Below, one piece after another: positions 44,297 through 55,719 of a stretch of 64,000 bases of DNA (the first letter of the stretch is position 1; each line of letters begins with the position of its first letter). Source of the DNA: Axinella damicornis (Eukaryota > Porifera > Demospongiae > Axinellida > Axinellidae); the NCBI GenBank assembly GCA_963931865.1, contig OZ007512.1, forward strand, positions 9,991,160-10,055,159, written 5' to 3'. Below the pieces are notes generated by a model that was given only the letters and a program-made list of their open reading frames with translations, was not told the origin of the DNA and did no database searches. A program made the translations under genes and the position numbers.

Positions 44297-44804
44297 GTAG
44301 TCTCTCGAAAATACGCCCATGGGCGATGAACATAGTGGCTGCTCAAAGAGGGGATGGACGTATTTTCAAGGACCCCTTCTCTCGAAAATAGGCCCACCCT
44401 TGACTCGAAAGTAGACCCACCCAAGTACATGCATAAAATCAAGTAACATGCAAATATACGAGTGCCATACTGCAATAGTCATTCTATCAAGGTGGTACTA
44501 CTTCCGGAGTTTCTTAGTGAGCAGGAACATTCTCTTTGTGTGAGTAGCTGCAGGAACAGCAAATAAGACACTGCAGGAGTGCTTGAATGACGTAGAGCAC
44601 GCAGACCATCTTCGAGAAATCCGTAGTGAGCTCTTAGTCCCACCTCTTTGACAGTACTTCTTCCGGAGCTATTTAAGTGAGTTCCGGTTCAAGCTAATAG
44701 GGTGGGCGTACTTTCGAGTAATAAAATAATGACCCTTTGCAACAACTTGTCGCAAAAGGGGGGTGGGCATATTTTCAAGGGTGGGCGTATTTTCGAGAGA
44801 CTAC
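44297..44804. mobile_element. 508 bp MITE, GTAGTCTCTCGAAAATACGC ends
   Basis: GTAGTCTCTCGAAAATACGC and its exact inverse bound the element, giving a 22 bp inverted repeat. Internal copies of GGTGGGC-ATATTTTC and CTCGAAAATAGGCC occur near both ends. The flanks share at most CG, so the target-site duplication is unclear. It lies between the Roco and SNTX-FN3 genes. Confidence 0.8.
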
Positions 44805-44882
44805 GTTAGTTGTCATAGAATATCTGTAGGTAGACTGTAACATTCATTAAAGTTGTTTTGTAGCGATTGAAGCATTAAGTAA

Positions 44883-47080
44883 TTAATGATTAAGGTAGAA
44901 AACTGAGTAAAACTCAACTCCTGACATAGGACCAGGCCACTTTAGGTTAATTGAATTGTGTTGTGCACTGTATGCCATGGGTTTACCTGGTAGAGGTAGT
45001 GGGCTGGTTACGATAGGGTCACTCATTTCACTGTCAGGACCAACACCAGCTTCACTTCCCGCACAAACTTTGGCGATGTATAAAGTTTTTTCTTTGAGTC
45101 CACTCAGCGTAGTTGCTTTTATGGCACTATTGGTCTTTTTAATTTGCCATTCTGTTGATGGGTTGTTCATTGGACGATACAATACTGAGTAAAACTCAAT
45201 ATTGCTTTCAAATTCAAACTCAGGACCAGGCCAATGCAATTGAATTGAGTTGTGGGTCACTTTAGCTGCTTTGGGTTTACCTGGTTTACCAGGTAAGGCC
45301 TGTTTGGTTTCAATGGAGTCACTCACTTCACTGTCAAGAATGGTTTCAATTGGGTCACTTAGTTCACTCTCAAGAGTTCTGCCAACATTACATTGAGCAT
45401 GGACTTTGAAACGATACTTGGTTTTCGGAGCTAATGGCGTGAACATGATTGTGTTCTCTGAACCATCCGTTGTCTTGACTGCCCACTGTTCAGTTGGATC
45501 ATCCTTCTTGCTGTAAGAAATTGTGTATGATTTCACTGACTCAGCACCATGTTTGGGGCTGTCCCATGCTAGCTGAATACTGTCATTAGTCACTTTGATA
45601 GGTATAGGTTTACCTGGTTGGCTCGTGGGAAAGAATTTTTCAGGAATCCCTACCGCATTGAATAGAATGGTCACAGCACCCTTATCACTGCTTTCCATTT
45701 TAGCACAGCTAGACACTATAAATTTTGTACGTGGCTGTGTTTTGTTGGCTTCGAAAAAAGATGTGAACTGCTTGGCTTGAGACCGCATGTCGCGAACAAT
45801 GGTTGTGTCTTCATGCCACTGTTGTGGCACAGCATTGTCAAACCGTTGTCTCACACGTGGTGTTTGAAGGTAGTCAGACAAACATTGAAGGTAGGCATCA
45901 TCCTCACCAATCACCGGGAAGGAGAAGCAAAGCACAGAGTCATATTTCAGGAAGTTGTGGATTATACCATCGAGATCATGTGGAGCAACAAACTCAATTT
46001 CTTTCATGTTGCCCAGGTAATTTGCAAGCAGTTTAACTTCATGTTCCTTTTTCTTGAGCCAAGAATGCATGTTCTCCTTTCTAAATGGCGAGACTTCATT
46101 TGCTCTGAAGATTTCGGTCAATTCTGCCTCCTGAGTCTCACCACCTCTCACTAGAGGTATCAGACCTGCAAGTTGCTGTATCCTGTTAAACTTGTATTCA
46201 TCCATTATCTCTTTAAAGTGGGAGAGCTGCTTGTGAATACCAGGAAAGTTAGACAATATTTCTGATTTCATTATGTCATTGTACTGCACTTGTAGCTGGT
46301 GAAATGCTTCTACGAATCTTTCAGCATCCATGACTACTGCAAGACTAATTTCATGTGGCACTTGTACCCCACTGCCGTACAACTTGCTCAATGGGTAGAG
46401 TGTCACTTGTATAGGAATTGCACTGCTCTCTGCTAGTTGTGGGAGCTCCTTAAAAAGTTTTGCTGCATCCTGGAATGACATGGGGTTCCGATCTCTTAAG
46501 TGGAAGTCACCATACACTGTGCACTGCACATTTGACATGTCTTTTACTGTAACTGTGCCTGGTAAAGATTTGATCACTTCTATCAATTTCTCAAGCACAG
46601 TTTGGTAGTCTTCACTGGCTGCCACCTCCTGGTCAAAGACAAAGAAAGCTTCAATACCATAGAGTACACCTGTCACAATGTGAGTGGCCTTTCTAGTGAC
46701 TGTTACATGGTGAACTTTGCGAAGATTTTCTATAGCGACCTCTTCATATCTGGTTGTGCAACTATATTTCAAGGTGACTCGTGCTTGCAGCTTGTTAAAG
46801 GACTTATGATCATCCAAGTATTTTGCTGATCCAGCAGTCTTAACCAGCCCCATTAAGATGCTCAACTTCATATTTGCCTGTATGCCAAGGTGGAGGGCTT
46901 TCCTAGTTAGGCTGTCTTCGGAAATAAGTTTGAAATTAGATGTTGGATGTGGCCTTTGGTGTGTGACACTTTGGAGCTTTTCTGGTACCACACTGGGAAT
47001 TAAACAGTCTTTGTGGTAGTCATATAGTGTCCACAGTCGAAAAGGCCTTCCAAGACAAGGCACATCCAATATGCCAGTAC
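44883..47080 (-). CDS. SNTX/MACPF-like domain with FN3 repeats (stonustoxin-family homologue)
   Basis: 731 codons on the minus strand, entered in phase 1 after the acceptor GGATTGCAG, so a short 5' exon with the start codon is missing. The N-terminal 250 residues begin with the family signature (V-P-C-LGRPF-x-LWTLYD near residue 5) and resemble the MACPF/CDC-type N-domain of stonustoxin-family proteins. A helical region (about 250-370) and a thioredoxin-like region (about 375-480) follow, as in that family. Then come two complete FN3 domains and a third that stops after about 35 residues. Most animal homologues are not toxins but intracellular proteins of unclear role, so no toxicity is implied. 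The FN3 units resemble those in the gene at 1-5765 (THNSIQL-x-W-x-GP, SEMSDPI). Confidence 0.8.
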
Positions 47081-48256
47081 CTGCAATCCATTATTGAGTT
47101 ACATAAAAAAACGGATGTTTCACTCCATCCATTTTCAGATGATATATTAACTGCAAACATTCAATTTTGGATGCCATCCTATTTTCCGGTATATAGTTTT
47201 GTACTTCTATAATACTGTTGAATATTAGCTACAAACTTCAGTTACTTGTACTAGAAAAAAATTACTGTGGGACCGAGAGTGCATATCTATATGCATAACC
47301 TTAACCCAGTTACATGTACCCACAGGAGGTAGGACATCATCTTATACTGAATTTAGGAACTTTTAGAGTTGGGCTTTGCCAGCGAGTCCATTTCAACAAA
47401 AGATGCCTGAGCCCAACCTGATCACATGAGAAACTCAACTATGGACTCCACATTAATTTTATGTACTGTGGAATGCAACTAGAAAACAAAGTAAAATAAT
47501 GTGCACTCCACTTACTGTTCGGATTGGTCCCATCACATATAGCATGAAAACATGATTTGGCAGGCATTAAATTTGGCAATTTTGGCCATAATGCCATTAT
47601 AGTTTATACGGTCACTTGACAAAAAATGACATAACTGCATGATGTAAGGCTCATGGTCAATTGATTCCTGTACCTTACAATCTAAAAGCTGGGAGGTGTT
47701 CAGCAGCCTTTCCAGGTGCATATCTTAGCATCCTTGCCCTCTCCTTTGGTGTATACTCGTACTTCCCTCGGCTTTCAGGTGAGATTGTCTTGGAGCATGT
47801 AGCTAGGGCCATGCTTTGCTTCCCTCAGAGCGTTCCTCAAAATATCAACCTTTCTAGGACTACTGGTACCAGCGCCTTAGACTGACATGTAATGCATGCA
47901 TGCATACGTGAGTGTCCAGCCGGCCAGGGTTAAGGGGCTTTAACATTGGCAGAATTCAATTTGGCGTTTTTTCTTAGACCGCCACCAACTCAAAAACCCC
48001 GCCAAATCTTTCAGCTATACGGGGTAGTGATTGGTGAAGTATAGCGAGAAAAATGGTAGTGAGCGAGCAGGGCTAGTGAGGTGGAATTAATAGATTACCT
48101 GCAAGGTTGCCAACACGAGTGGTTTCAGGTGTTGCCGATTTCTGTGACAAAAAAAAAATCAGTCTCTAGAATTAGGTCACACCACATTGATGCAGAACGC
48201 ATTCATTGCATTGTGCATGGGACAAGCCTGAGTAAGCTTGGCACATGGCAAAGTAC
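47081..48256. other. Intergenic or intronic stretch upstream of the SNTX-FN3 exon
   Basis: It should contain the missing 5' exon of the SNTX-FN3 gene. I see no clear candidate and no repeat structure. Confidence 0.35.
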
Positions 48257-48402
48257 TAGCCTCGTTCTCAGGCCGTCTGCCGCTTCGTTTTTAGTCGCAT
48301 ACATGACCTTTGAACCCTCATCAGATAAGCTTATCTGACGAGGGTTCAAAGGTCATGTATGCGACTAATAACAAAGTGGCAGACGGCCTGGGAACGAGGC
48401 TA
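48257..48402. mobile_element. Hairpin MITE, 146 bp, 9 bp duplication
   Basis: Nearly perfect hairpin from TAGCCTCGTTCTCAGGCCGT to its inverse. GCAAAGTAC is duplicated on both sides (48248-48256, 48403-48411). The centre contains GAACCCTCATCAGATAAGCT and its inverse. Confidence 0.92.
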
Positions 48403-48693
48403 GCAAAGTACTGTATCCATACAGTACTGTCCAATAATATTGAGCTAATCATACATAATTATGTACATTGTACTGTGGAATATTACAGTCACTTCTAGTC
48501 ATGCAGAGACTTACGTAGCCCTCTACTACCAATACAGAATATGCACTGAGGCAACTATAGCTGTAGCAGGACTTGAGTAAATAAATTCCACTACATTAAC
48601 AGCCTCTGAACATCAGTAATAAGTCTGTTGCATAGTGGTGAAATGTTGTCCCTTGTGGTCTAAGTTCCCACCCTAAGTTAAAAAAAAACCCTG

Positions 48694-50310
48694 TTACTTT
48701 GCACTGTAGCAATTGACATTAACCTTGCTCTGTACCAGCATAAGCATATCCGTAGGGTCCTCCTTGCAGTTGTAGAGATAGTCATCATCATCCACTGTTG
48801 CCCACAGGACATCATGCTCTCGGAAGAAGCCAGGATCAGCTCGTGCCTTTTTAACCAATTCCAGTGTGTGCTTGGTAGGGACCAGCCACACGATTAGGAT
48901 GCAGTCATCGTGGACACTTTCAAGGAGAGCTATGTTCGATGGTAGATCATAGTGGGAAGCAAGTGATCTCCATAGCTCACTAACATATTCCAGTGACATT
49001 TTAGTAACTTTAGCTTTCACTTTCACTGACAGTTTGCGATAGTACCGTGCATCGTACTTGGCTGCCTTTTCCTCCAATCGCTCATCTGAATCAATGTCAC
49101 TCCAATCAGATGCAGTAACCACATCAATGTGCTCAGAAATCTTTGTGCCCAACATGTACCCAGATCTAGCATCCTCATATTGCTTAACCCACTTTGACAA
49201 CTGGCTGTCCTTACAATCGAACTCTTCAATAATTTGTTTCAGCGGCAAGTAGTTTACAAAATCCCACAGCCCATTCTTGGTAATGGCACGGAAGATTTCA
49301 TGGACACTTACAGAGTCAGGTATGCAATCTCCTGGTTGAAAAAGGCTAACAACAAATACCCGAAATTCATCAATGTTGATAATTGATTGAAGCTTACTGC
49401 TGGCGTTCTTAACCAATTTGGCAAATTCACAACGGATCATCTGATTATTTTGCCGTACTACAGCCAACCTCTCATCGGAACCTGGACCTAAAGGAATCGA
49501 AAATCAGAGTGTCAATTCCAAAGTGCGGTCAGGACCCAACCTGGACCCAAGAGGGTCTGGTCTGGTCTACTGCCTATGCTAATGACACCCAACACAAAAT
49601 TAGGGAGCATGCAATCAAGGCTAGGATATATATACCGCTTCTTGGATCCAAGCTAATGATTATTCACAGTTCACTTGTACAACGTGAGAGAAAAGTTAAA
49701 GGCAGTAAACCAGACCCTCCTCTGGCCATGCACACAAGTCGATCCTGTGAGAGCTTTGCCCCGTGTTAACAGGCAAACCAGGAGTGCTATTGCTATCACA
49801 CAAATTGTCCCACTCGGAACCTATAACTTCCTATATAAGATGCTACATGTGTATACTGATAAAATTTCCCCAACCTTAGATAATTCAATATGAACTACTG
49901 ACCATGCAGGTGAATGCATTGCAAACCTAATGACTTGGAACGTGGTTCTGCAGATGTTGATGGAGGTTGTGGAGATAGAAGTTGCGGTGACAGAGGCTGT
50001 GGCGACAGAGGTTGCATTGATATAGCTTGAGGTATTTCAGTTCGAATTTGCTTTGCTACTTGGTATTGTGCCACAGTGGGGCTCTCCAGGGCATTTATCA
50101 TTGCTTGCCAAGTAGGGGGTGGGTTTACTCCCTTCAGCCACTCCTTGAGGACATGACGGAAGCATTGAGAAGGATCGCCACTGTATTTGGCATAAATGCT
50201 GTCAAGAGTGGAAGCATGCAGTCCCAACTCTAATCCTACATTGTACCATTCAGTGTTAACAGCAAAGAGCTTTCTCTGTACAGCTACCAAGTCATCCACA
50301 CCCAAATGGT
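48694..50310 (-). CDS. Death-domain adaptor-like protein, last two exons
   Basis: Exons 50310-49903 and 49487-48694 on the minus strand, both phase 1 and joined G plus GT. The splice sites are TGTCTTTCAG (acceptor), CATG/GTCAGT (donor) and CCTTTAG (acceptor). The first exon is a Death domain (HLGVDDLVAVQRKLF, WYNVGLELGL, LKEWLKG, W-x-x-MINAL) followed by a Ser/Pro-rich linker (SPQPLSPQLLSPQPPS). The second exon starts with a helical bundle like a death-effector fold (IINIDEFRVFVVSLF, HEIFRAITKNGLWDFVNY) and continues to a region with RYYRKLSVKVKAK and LLESVHDDCILIVWLVP. That order is common in large sponge families of Death-domain proteins (recalled, not searched). A start codon must lie upstream of 50310. 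A weak donor at the exon end (AAG/GTTAAT, 48720) could extend it. Confidence 0.75.
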
Positions 50311-50916
50311 CTGAAAGACAAAACATAAACCAATTAGACATAAATCAGAATATAACTAGTGAACAGCATAGACCTTAATACTGGTATAATAATACTGTTT
50401 GTACGTTGCTGATCCCTGGGTACCAACACTGCAAATTGTGTGAGTTGTGCAATTCTTTGCTGGATCTGGTGCAGAAAGTATGCATGAACTAGGTACAAAG
50501 TTTATTATCTGTGCACAGTGTACGTAGTAACATTCATTTTTTATTTATTTGATGTTGGTGTTGATATTATGGCATTATTGGTTAGGCAAATATTCATATT
50601 ATGTTAAATTGCAGTATTCATGTATCACTATTGCATAGTTGTGCTATGTGAGGCAAAAGGTATTCATACTTATTAGATAAACAAAGTGGCAAAAGGCAGG
50701 AGGTGGATCAAGGACAGGGAGATGACGCTAAACTGCAACCGAGGCAACACATTTTGCTAGGGTTGTTTCATCTGGAAGGTGTACCAAGGTTGATCCTCTG
50801 TATGTATGCGTGGAAAACCTTAAGGTAATTGGACCGCAAATGCTCTGATTCACACCGTGATACCTGCCTCCACCTAGATAGGTGAATTTGGCTGAGCCAT
50901 TTAGGCAACACCATGG
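50311..50916. other. Upstream of the Death-domain gene, no exon placed
   Basis: No coding segment is supported and no repeat structure is seen. Confidence 0.35.
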
Positions 50917-50920
50917 TTAA

Positions 50921-50956
50921 GGTGGCACATACCCCTTTACGTTAGCTTACCTTTAA
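50921..50956. mobile_element. Lone end of the GGTGGCACATACCC TTAA family
   Basis: TTAA at 50917-50920 followed by GGTGGCACATACCCCTTTAC and a segment matching the right end of the element at 25387-26293. After about 36 bp it runs into a 28 bp inverted repeat, TTAACCGTCGGGG with a CA centre (50953-50980). No partner end was found nearby. Confidence 0.75.
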
Positions 50957-51539
50957 CCGTCGGGGCACCCCGACGGTTAAGGGTAATGCCATGCCATGAG
51001 GGCACCTCATATTATATCCTCTCTAAGCCTATAACTGCAGATATAAACAGCTGCTGTTGCATGACATAACAGCAGTTCACGTCGTAGTGGACACACTCAA
51101 TAACTATCTTGCACTTCTGCTCATCATCACCATTTTCGAATTCCACTTGTCCTACAACAAGGCAATTATGATTGCAGTAGCCTAGGGGAACACTGTAGTC
51201 ACACGTGATTAAGTGCAGCTCACTTACATTCGCTATTAGCTACAGGTTCAACTCTCATCCCAGCTATTCTTTATTGAGAGTTGAAGTCCAGAAACTCTGC
51301 CATTTCAATCCTATGGAGGGGAAAAGCTACAATTCGCATTCGAGGAATGTCATTTGAAATGAAGTCATCTCGTTAGTAGGAGCATATTTCCTTCCTGTGG
51401 AGATATATCACTGTGCGTAGTTTTAACCTAGATACGATTGACTAAGTTGCGACTTGCACACCTCTGGATCTGGTGCTGCATGCAGCTCTCATGCACGAAC
51501 CCAGTACAAAATGTATTGGATACCCATGCAGAGTGCAGT

Positions 51540-51966
51540 TAGCCTTGTTCCCAGGCCGTTCCCACCGCCAGTATTTCATCGCTTCCAGTATGAAGTACGG
51601 CAGGGGAAGGCCTGGGAGATCTGGTCACGTGCGATGACGTCAGGTAGACAGATGGTAGACACACGGGGGCGGTGCCCAACCGTTAAAATACCTGTTTCGC
51701 ATTGATCCGTCCCTGGCGTTGTGAACAATGAACGGTATCGATCGTCTGCCATGCGAACGCTCCGATATCCAGCCATTGGACGGACAGTACAACACAGGAC
51801 GTCGAGATTCTTCGTTGGGCACCGCCCTCCGTGTGTCTACCATGTGTCTATGTAAGCTACTTGATGGCATCGCACGTGACCAGATCTCCCAGGCCTTCCC
51901 CCGCCGTATTTCATACTGGAAAAGCGATGTAATACTGGCGGTGGGAACGGCCTGAGAACAAGGCTA
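51540..51966. mobile_element. 427 bp long-hairpin element of the TAGCCT family, 9 bp duplication
   Basis: Starts TAGCCTTGTTCCCAGGCCGT and ends with the inverse of TAGCCTTGTTCTCAGGCCGT. GAGTGCAGT is duplicated on both sides (51531-51539, 51967-51975). Arms of about 190 bp pair with each other (AGATCTGGTCACGTGCGATG and inverse, GACACACGG and inverse). Confidence 0.9.
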
Positions 51967-51975
51967 GAGTGCAGT

Positions 51976-52837
51976 AAAATTCATCATGTTGGTGCCATCT
52001 GGATATTCATTGTGTAATTGGAACTTAAGTTACTATATTCATGTATCAGCCGCTAGTTGTGGTTTGTTTGGCAAAAAGCCATTCATACTTTTGTTATTGG
52101 ATAAACAGCTTCTAAGTGACAAAAGGGAGGGGAGATTGCTAAACTGCAGCTGAAGCAACCCACGGTATTTCTGGCAAGAACTGCACTCAAGAAGTCTGTA
52201 TGCAAGTATGCAGTGGCACGTTTGATAGGACAGTTTTCCTTACGGAGTTGCAGGGTACCACTACCTACCATTGAATAACAGCATGGGTAAGCAACCTTAC
52301 ATATGTAGCAGGTACATCCAAGCAGCTCAGCTGTTGGTGGATGTACATATGTAGGCCAGGCAGTGCAAGAATATACATACTGTATGTGGCACGTTGCCAT
52401 CACAACAGCAAACCTATAGCCTTGTTCACAGGCCATATGAGAAACAGCATGGCAACTTACACGAGCAGTTACTTCCACTGCCAGAAAGTTGGCAGTACCA
52501 ATCAGATTTCAGAACGCTGTCACCCGACACTAGTAAATCGTGTGCTGACAACGTTGCAGTCACGCTCATTCATTACATAATTGCATTAGTATTACGTGCA
52601 CTGAGGTAGTGCAATTGCTGCGACATTGCATCTCTATACAGTTTGAACTCCTGGATTATTCCCAGGCCGTTTCTCCTATGGCCTGGGAATGAGGTTAGCG
52701 AACCTTCTGCTGCTGCTGTTTACCCTTATTATATACTGTGGCAAGACAAATGCCCTGTTTATAATATAGACCCACTGCAATTTTTCCGTGGTATTTCTGT
52801 ATACTAAAGCTTGTGCCACCATCTTGGCATCATATGG
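51976..52837. other. Repeat-rich intergenic stretch, no gene seen
   Basis: Contains an imperfect inverted repeat near 52300-52355 (ACATATGTA-GCAGG-TACATCCA with its inverse) and a degraded hairpin element near 52662-52697 with CCCAGGCCGTTTCTCCTATG ends. No coding sequence is supported. Confidence 0.4.
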
Positions 52838-52938
52838 TAGCCTCGTTCCCAGGACCGTTTTTGGCTGCATGAATGCACACCATTCTTTCGTGCGTGCAAA
52901 CGTAAACAGCGCGGCCCTGAGGCCTGGGAGCAAGGCTA
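52838..52938. mobile_element. Hairpin MITE, 101 bp, 9 bp duplication
   Basis: TAGCCTCGTTCCCAGGACCG to an inverse ending CTTGGGAGCAAGGCTA type. ATCATATGG is duplicated on both sides (52829-52837, 52939-52947). Confidence 0.9.
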
Positions 52939-53266
52939 ATCATATGGAGTATCAATCGAAATGTGCCCTCCATCATTCGCAAGCATGCTTTTAGTCTACA
53001 GAGGAATGGCATTTCAACACAGCTAGTGCATTATTGCATTTGACGAGATCACCTGAAGCTGCTACTGCCTCCAAGTACACCAACTTTTAGTCTGGTTCCC
53101 AGACTAACCAACTTTTCGTTCGTAAATTTTTGTCTTCTCAAAGTGATTAAATCAGCTGCAATGGGTCTATTGACAAAGTGTTCGGCTACAATAAACCTTA
53201 CAGAACAAGGAAGATTAATTCAATTTTTCCATGAGCTGAGATCCAGACTAGTACTACTGCTAAACT

Positions 53267-53306
53267 GCGATATTTTCACGAGTATATATACTCGTGAAAA
53301 TATCGC
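53267..53306. repeat. 40 bp perfect palindrome
   Basis: GCGATATTTTCACGAGTATA followed directly by its exact reverse complement, with no loop. It is not part of any larger inverted repeat that I can define. Confidence 0.97.
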
Positions 53307-53739
53307 ATTTTATGTATGGACGGTCGACTTATGTTGCGGCGCGGTTACTCCCAAGTCTCGTGGGCAAACAATGGTACTTGCCTGCGAGACCAGCCACTTC
53401 CATAAGCGCTGACCGTTGCAGAGTGGTAAAGCGGCTGGTGACAATACGATCGGCTCGCGTGGCCAGACCCAAGCTTAAGGGTCGGGCAACGCGAGACTAT
53501 TATATGATTAGCGGCTAGCTAGGTCACACAGCAATTAAACCCATCTGCGTACATGTACTAGACTTACCACTCATTTTGCCGTGAAATTGGCAAGTGCAAA
53601 TTCCAAAGATCGACGGTCGACCATATTATGCTTCTCTTTTTCATTTGGTGAAGAACGAGAGTCATTATAGTCATGTGATTTCCGGCCATGCCCTAGCCTC
53701 GTTTTCTTCACCGCGCGCACAGCTAGCTATAGAATACGG

Positions 53740-53830
53740 ACCGAATGCTGCGCAAACTTTCACAAACGTTCGCGCGAACGCAAACGCAATCACTGTGTTC
53801 GCAAACGCAGACCGAACACTAGGTCGATCC
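53740..53830. repeat. 15 bp minisatellite patch (TTCGCAAACG type)
   Basis: Units such as TTCGCAAACGCAGACCGAA, the same family as at 30925-31475, again just outside the left border of a segmental duplication copy. It sits within a degraded TAGCCTCGTTTTCTTC/GAGAACGAGGCTTA hairpin pair (53695-53849). Confidence 0.7.
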
Positions 53831-53854
53831 AGTCCTGAGAACGAGGCTTAAGAG

Positions 53855-53942
53855 TAGCCTCGTTCCCAGGCTCCTCCCCAGCTTTTTGTCGCACACTGTG
53901 CTGTGCGACAAAAAGCTGGGGAGGGGCCTGGGAAAGAGGCTA
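53855..53942. mobile_element. Hairpin MITE next to the segmental duplication border
   Basis: 88 bp, TAGCCTCGTTCCCAGGCTCC and inverse, with arms CTCCCCAGCTTTTTGTCGCA. It is the same subtype as the element at 58308. No flanking duplication is evident. Confidence 0.8.
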
Positions 53943-55335
53943 GCAGAGCACATAGTTTAGTTCTGGGAACAAATAATCATTCAACATGGTAAACAGTTCC
54001 AATAATGTTGATAATGCTATGTCACATCTTTGATAACCATTCTGGTGACTACACAGCTCTCAAGTGAGCTGATAGTTCTTTCCTCAGGAAGAATCTTGTA
54101 GAGCTACACAGAGAGAGGTCAACAGAGGTCAAAGGTCTGAGTCAAAGTTCCAAATCAAATGCCAAATGTGGGACCAAATATTCTGAATGCCTCGCTAATG
54201 AGGAGCCCATAACAAGAAGGACCGTCCAACCACAAGTTGGTCTAACAGCACCATTCATGCACAAACCAGCATTTTGGGGGAGGGGGGCAAACACCTATAC
54301 TTAGGGTACTATAGCAAGCCTCTGCATGGAGGCACTTGCTACGTAATGAGGTTCGAAATAAGGCACGTTTTAGGTTGTATGCTCAGACCAGCGATGTTCT
54401 ACGGCTATAATGCTAGGTTGGGTGCTCCTCCTCGCTATGGGCTCCTGCACTATTTGATCCACTCTGCATACATCCCTAGGACCCAGCCACGCCCAAGACA
54501 AAAGTGACTGGTACGTACTGTTTGCACAATCAAAATCGTGGACTACCATGCCGTATCCGTACAACCATGACATGCTATACCAGAACTGCTTCCCACATGA
54601 TGTATTCTCCTGGAACCAGTATGTGGATGAGCTACATTGCTATACTCAATCAGCATGCAGAGACAAATGGTAGAACAACTTGAATAGACATCCACATTTC
54701 AGTCCACAGGTTAAGACAATCTAAAAATCGAGTGGCAACCGCAATCCTGGTAGCCTGGTTACAACTCGCTGGCAGCGCAAGCTAGAGGAGGTCCGACAGG
54801 AAGCCGGACCGGATATAGTTTGGAGACAGGCTGATGCTGCGTGATTGCATTCTTTCTTGTTTGAACTTCGCACTGATCATGAGCTATGCAAGACCATGCT
54901 TATCTTTACCTATGCTTGTACCTCAGGGGTACAGTGCATTGATTGTTAGCATATTGTCTGGTGAATTGGTCATTATGATGAAAGCTTGGGGTACAGAGGT
55001 GAAAAGCCTCTGGTTTGATCTCCATTAGGATTGTATAGGTATGTGATAATTTCATTTATGACCTTAAAGGCTTTTGACCCTGTCAGACCTCCTCTGATCG
55101 CAAGCTAAGCATTACAGCTCATTCCAATTAACGTATATGTCACGTGAGGACCATGCTCAGTTGAACAAGTCAGCAATGGCAGCCAAAGGGAAGACAAGAA
55201 ATATTACAACCTCGCCAGGACACTGAGTTTTAACGTGCTAGTAAACGACAGCAATCACGATCATGTGGTTAGAATCTTCATGTGCCCTTTCTAAGAGCTG
55301 TACAGTCAACAAAAGTCTAAGAGAGCACTTGAGCA

Positions 55336-55680
55336 ATGGCGGCTGACAGCACAACAAAAGCGCTTGTATCTCCATCACCAAGGTGAGTTTCAGCACCAAA
55401 ATTATACGTTTTGGTCACTGCATGACACTGATCACTATACGGTGTAGTCAGAATCTTTTGCAGGCCATCCTAAATAGTCAAAGATTATTCACAATCTTTC
55501 CCCTACCAGGAGTGCAATAGCCTGTTTATTAAGCAATTGAGTTTTACAAAGAAAGACCAATTCTACCACTTAAAGCAGATCACTGAATTAGTTCCTAAAG
55601 AAGATTTCCTGCTATGTGGTATGAGTCCTCGCGATGATGAGGATGATTTCAAACATCAATGCCTTACAGACCTACGATGA
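55336..55680 (+). CDS. Small unrecognised gene, copy B, intact second exon
   Basis: Exon 2 (55510-55680) follows a CCCCTACCAG acceptor and is open for 56 codons to TGA: SLFIKQLSFTKKDQFYHL, then ITELVPKEDFLLCGMSPRDD, ending CLTDLR. A candidate exon 1 with ATG at 55336 and a strong AAG/GTGAGT donor at 55383 precedes it. Its phase (2) does not match the exon 2 frame (0), so the start is not solved. Copy A has the same frame broken by one inserted base. The 3' end is 40 bp from TPRKB exon 4 on the other strand, a tail-to-tail arrangement. I do not recognise the product. Confidence 0.4.
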
Positions 55681-55719
55681 CAACTATATACCAAACCGAA
55701 CAAGATCATTTCTGCCCAC

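Noticed and set aside
44888..44902. TTAAGGTAGAAAAC at the end of the SNTX-FN3 gene as an end of the 976 bp TTAA element
   Set aside because: The match is only the first few bases and does not extend. It overlaps FN3 codons, so chance is likely.
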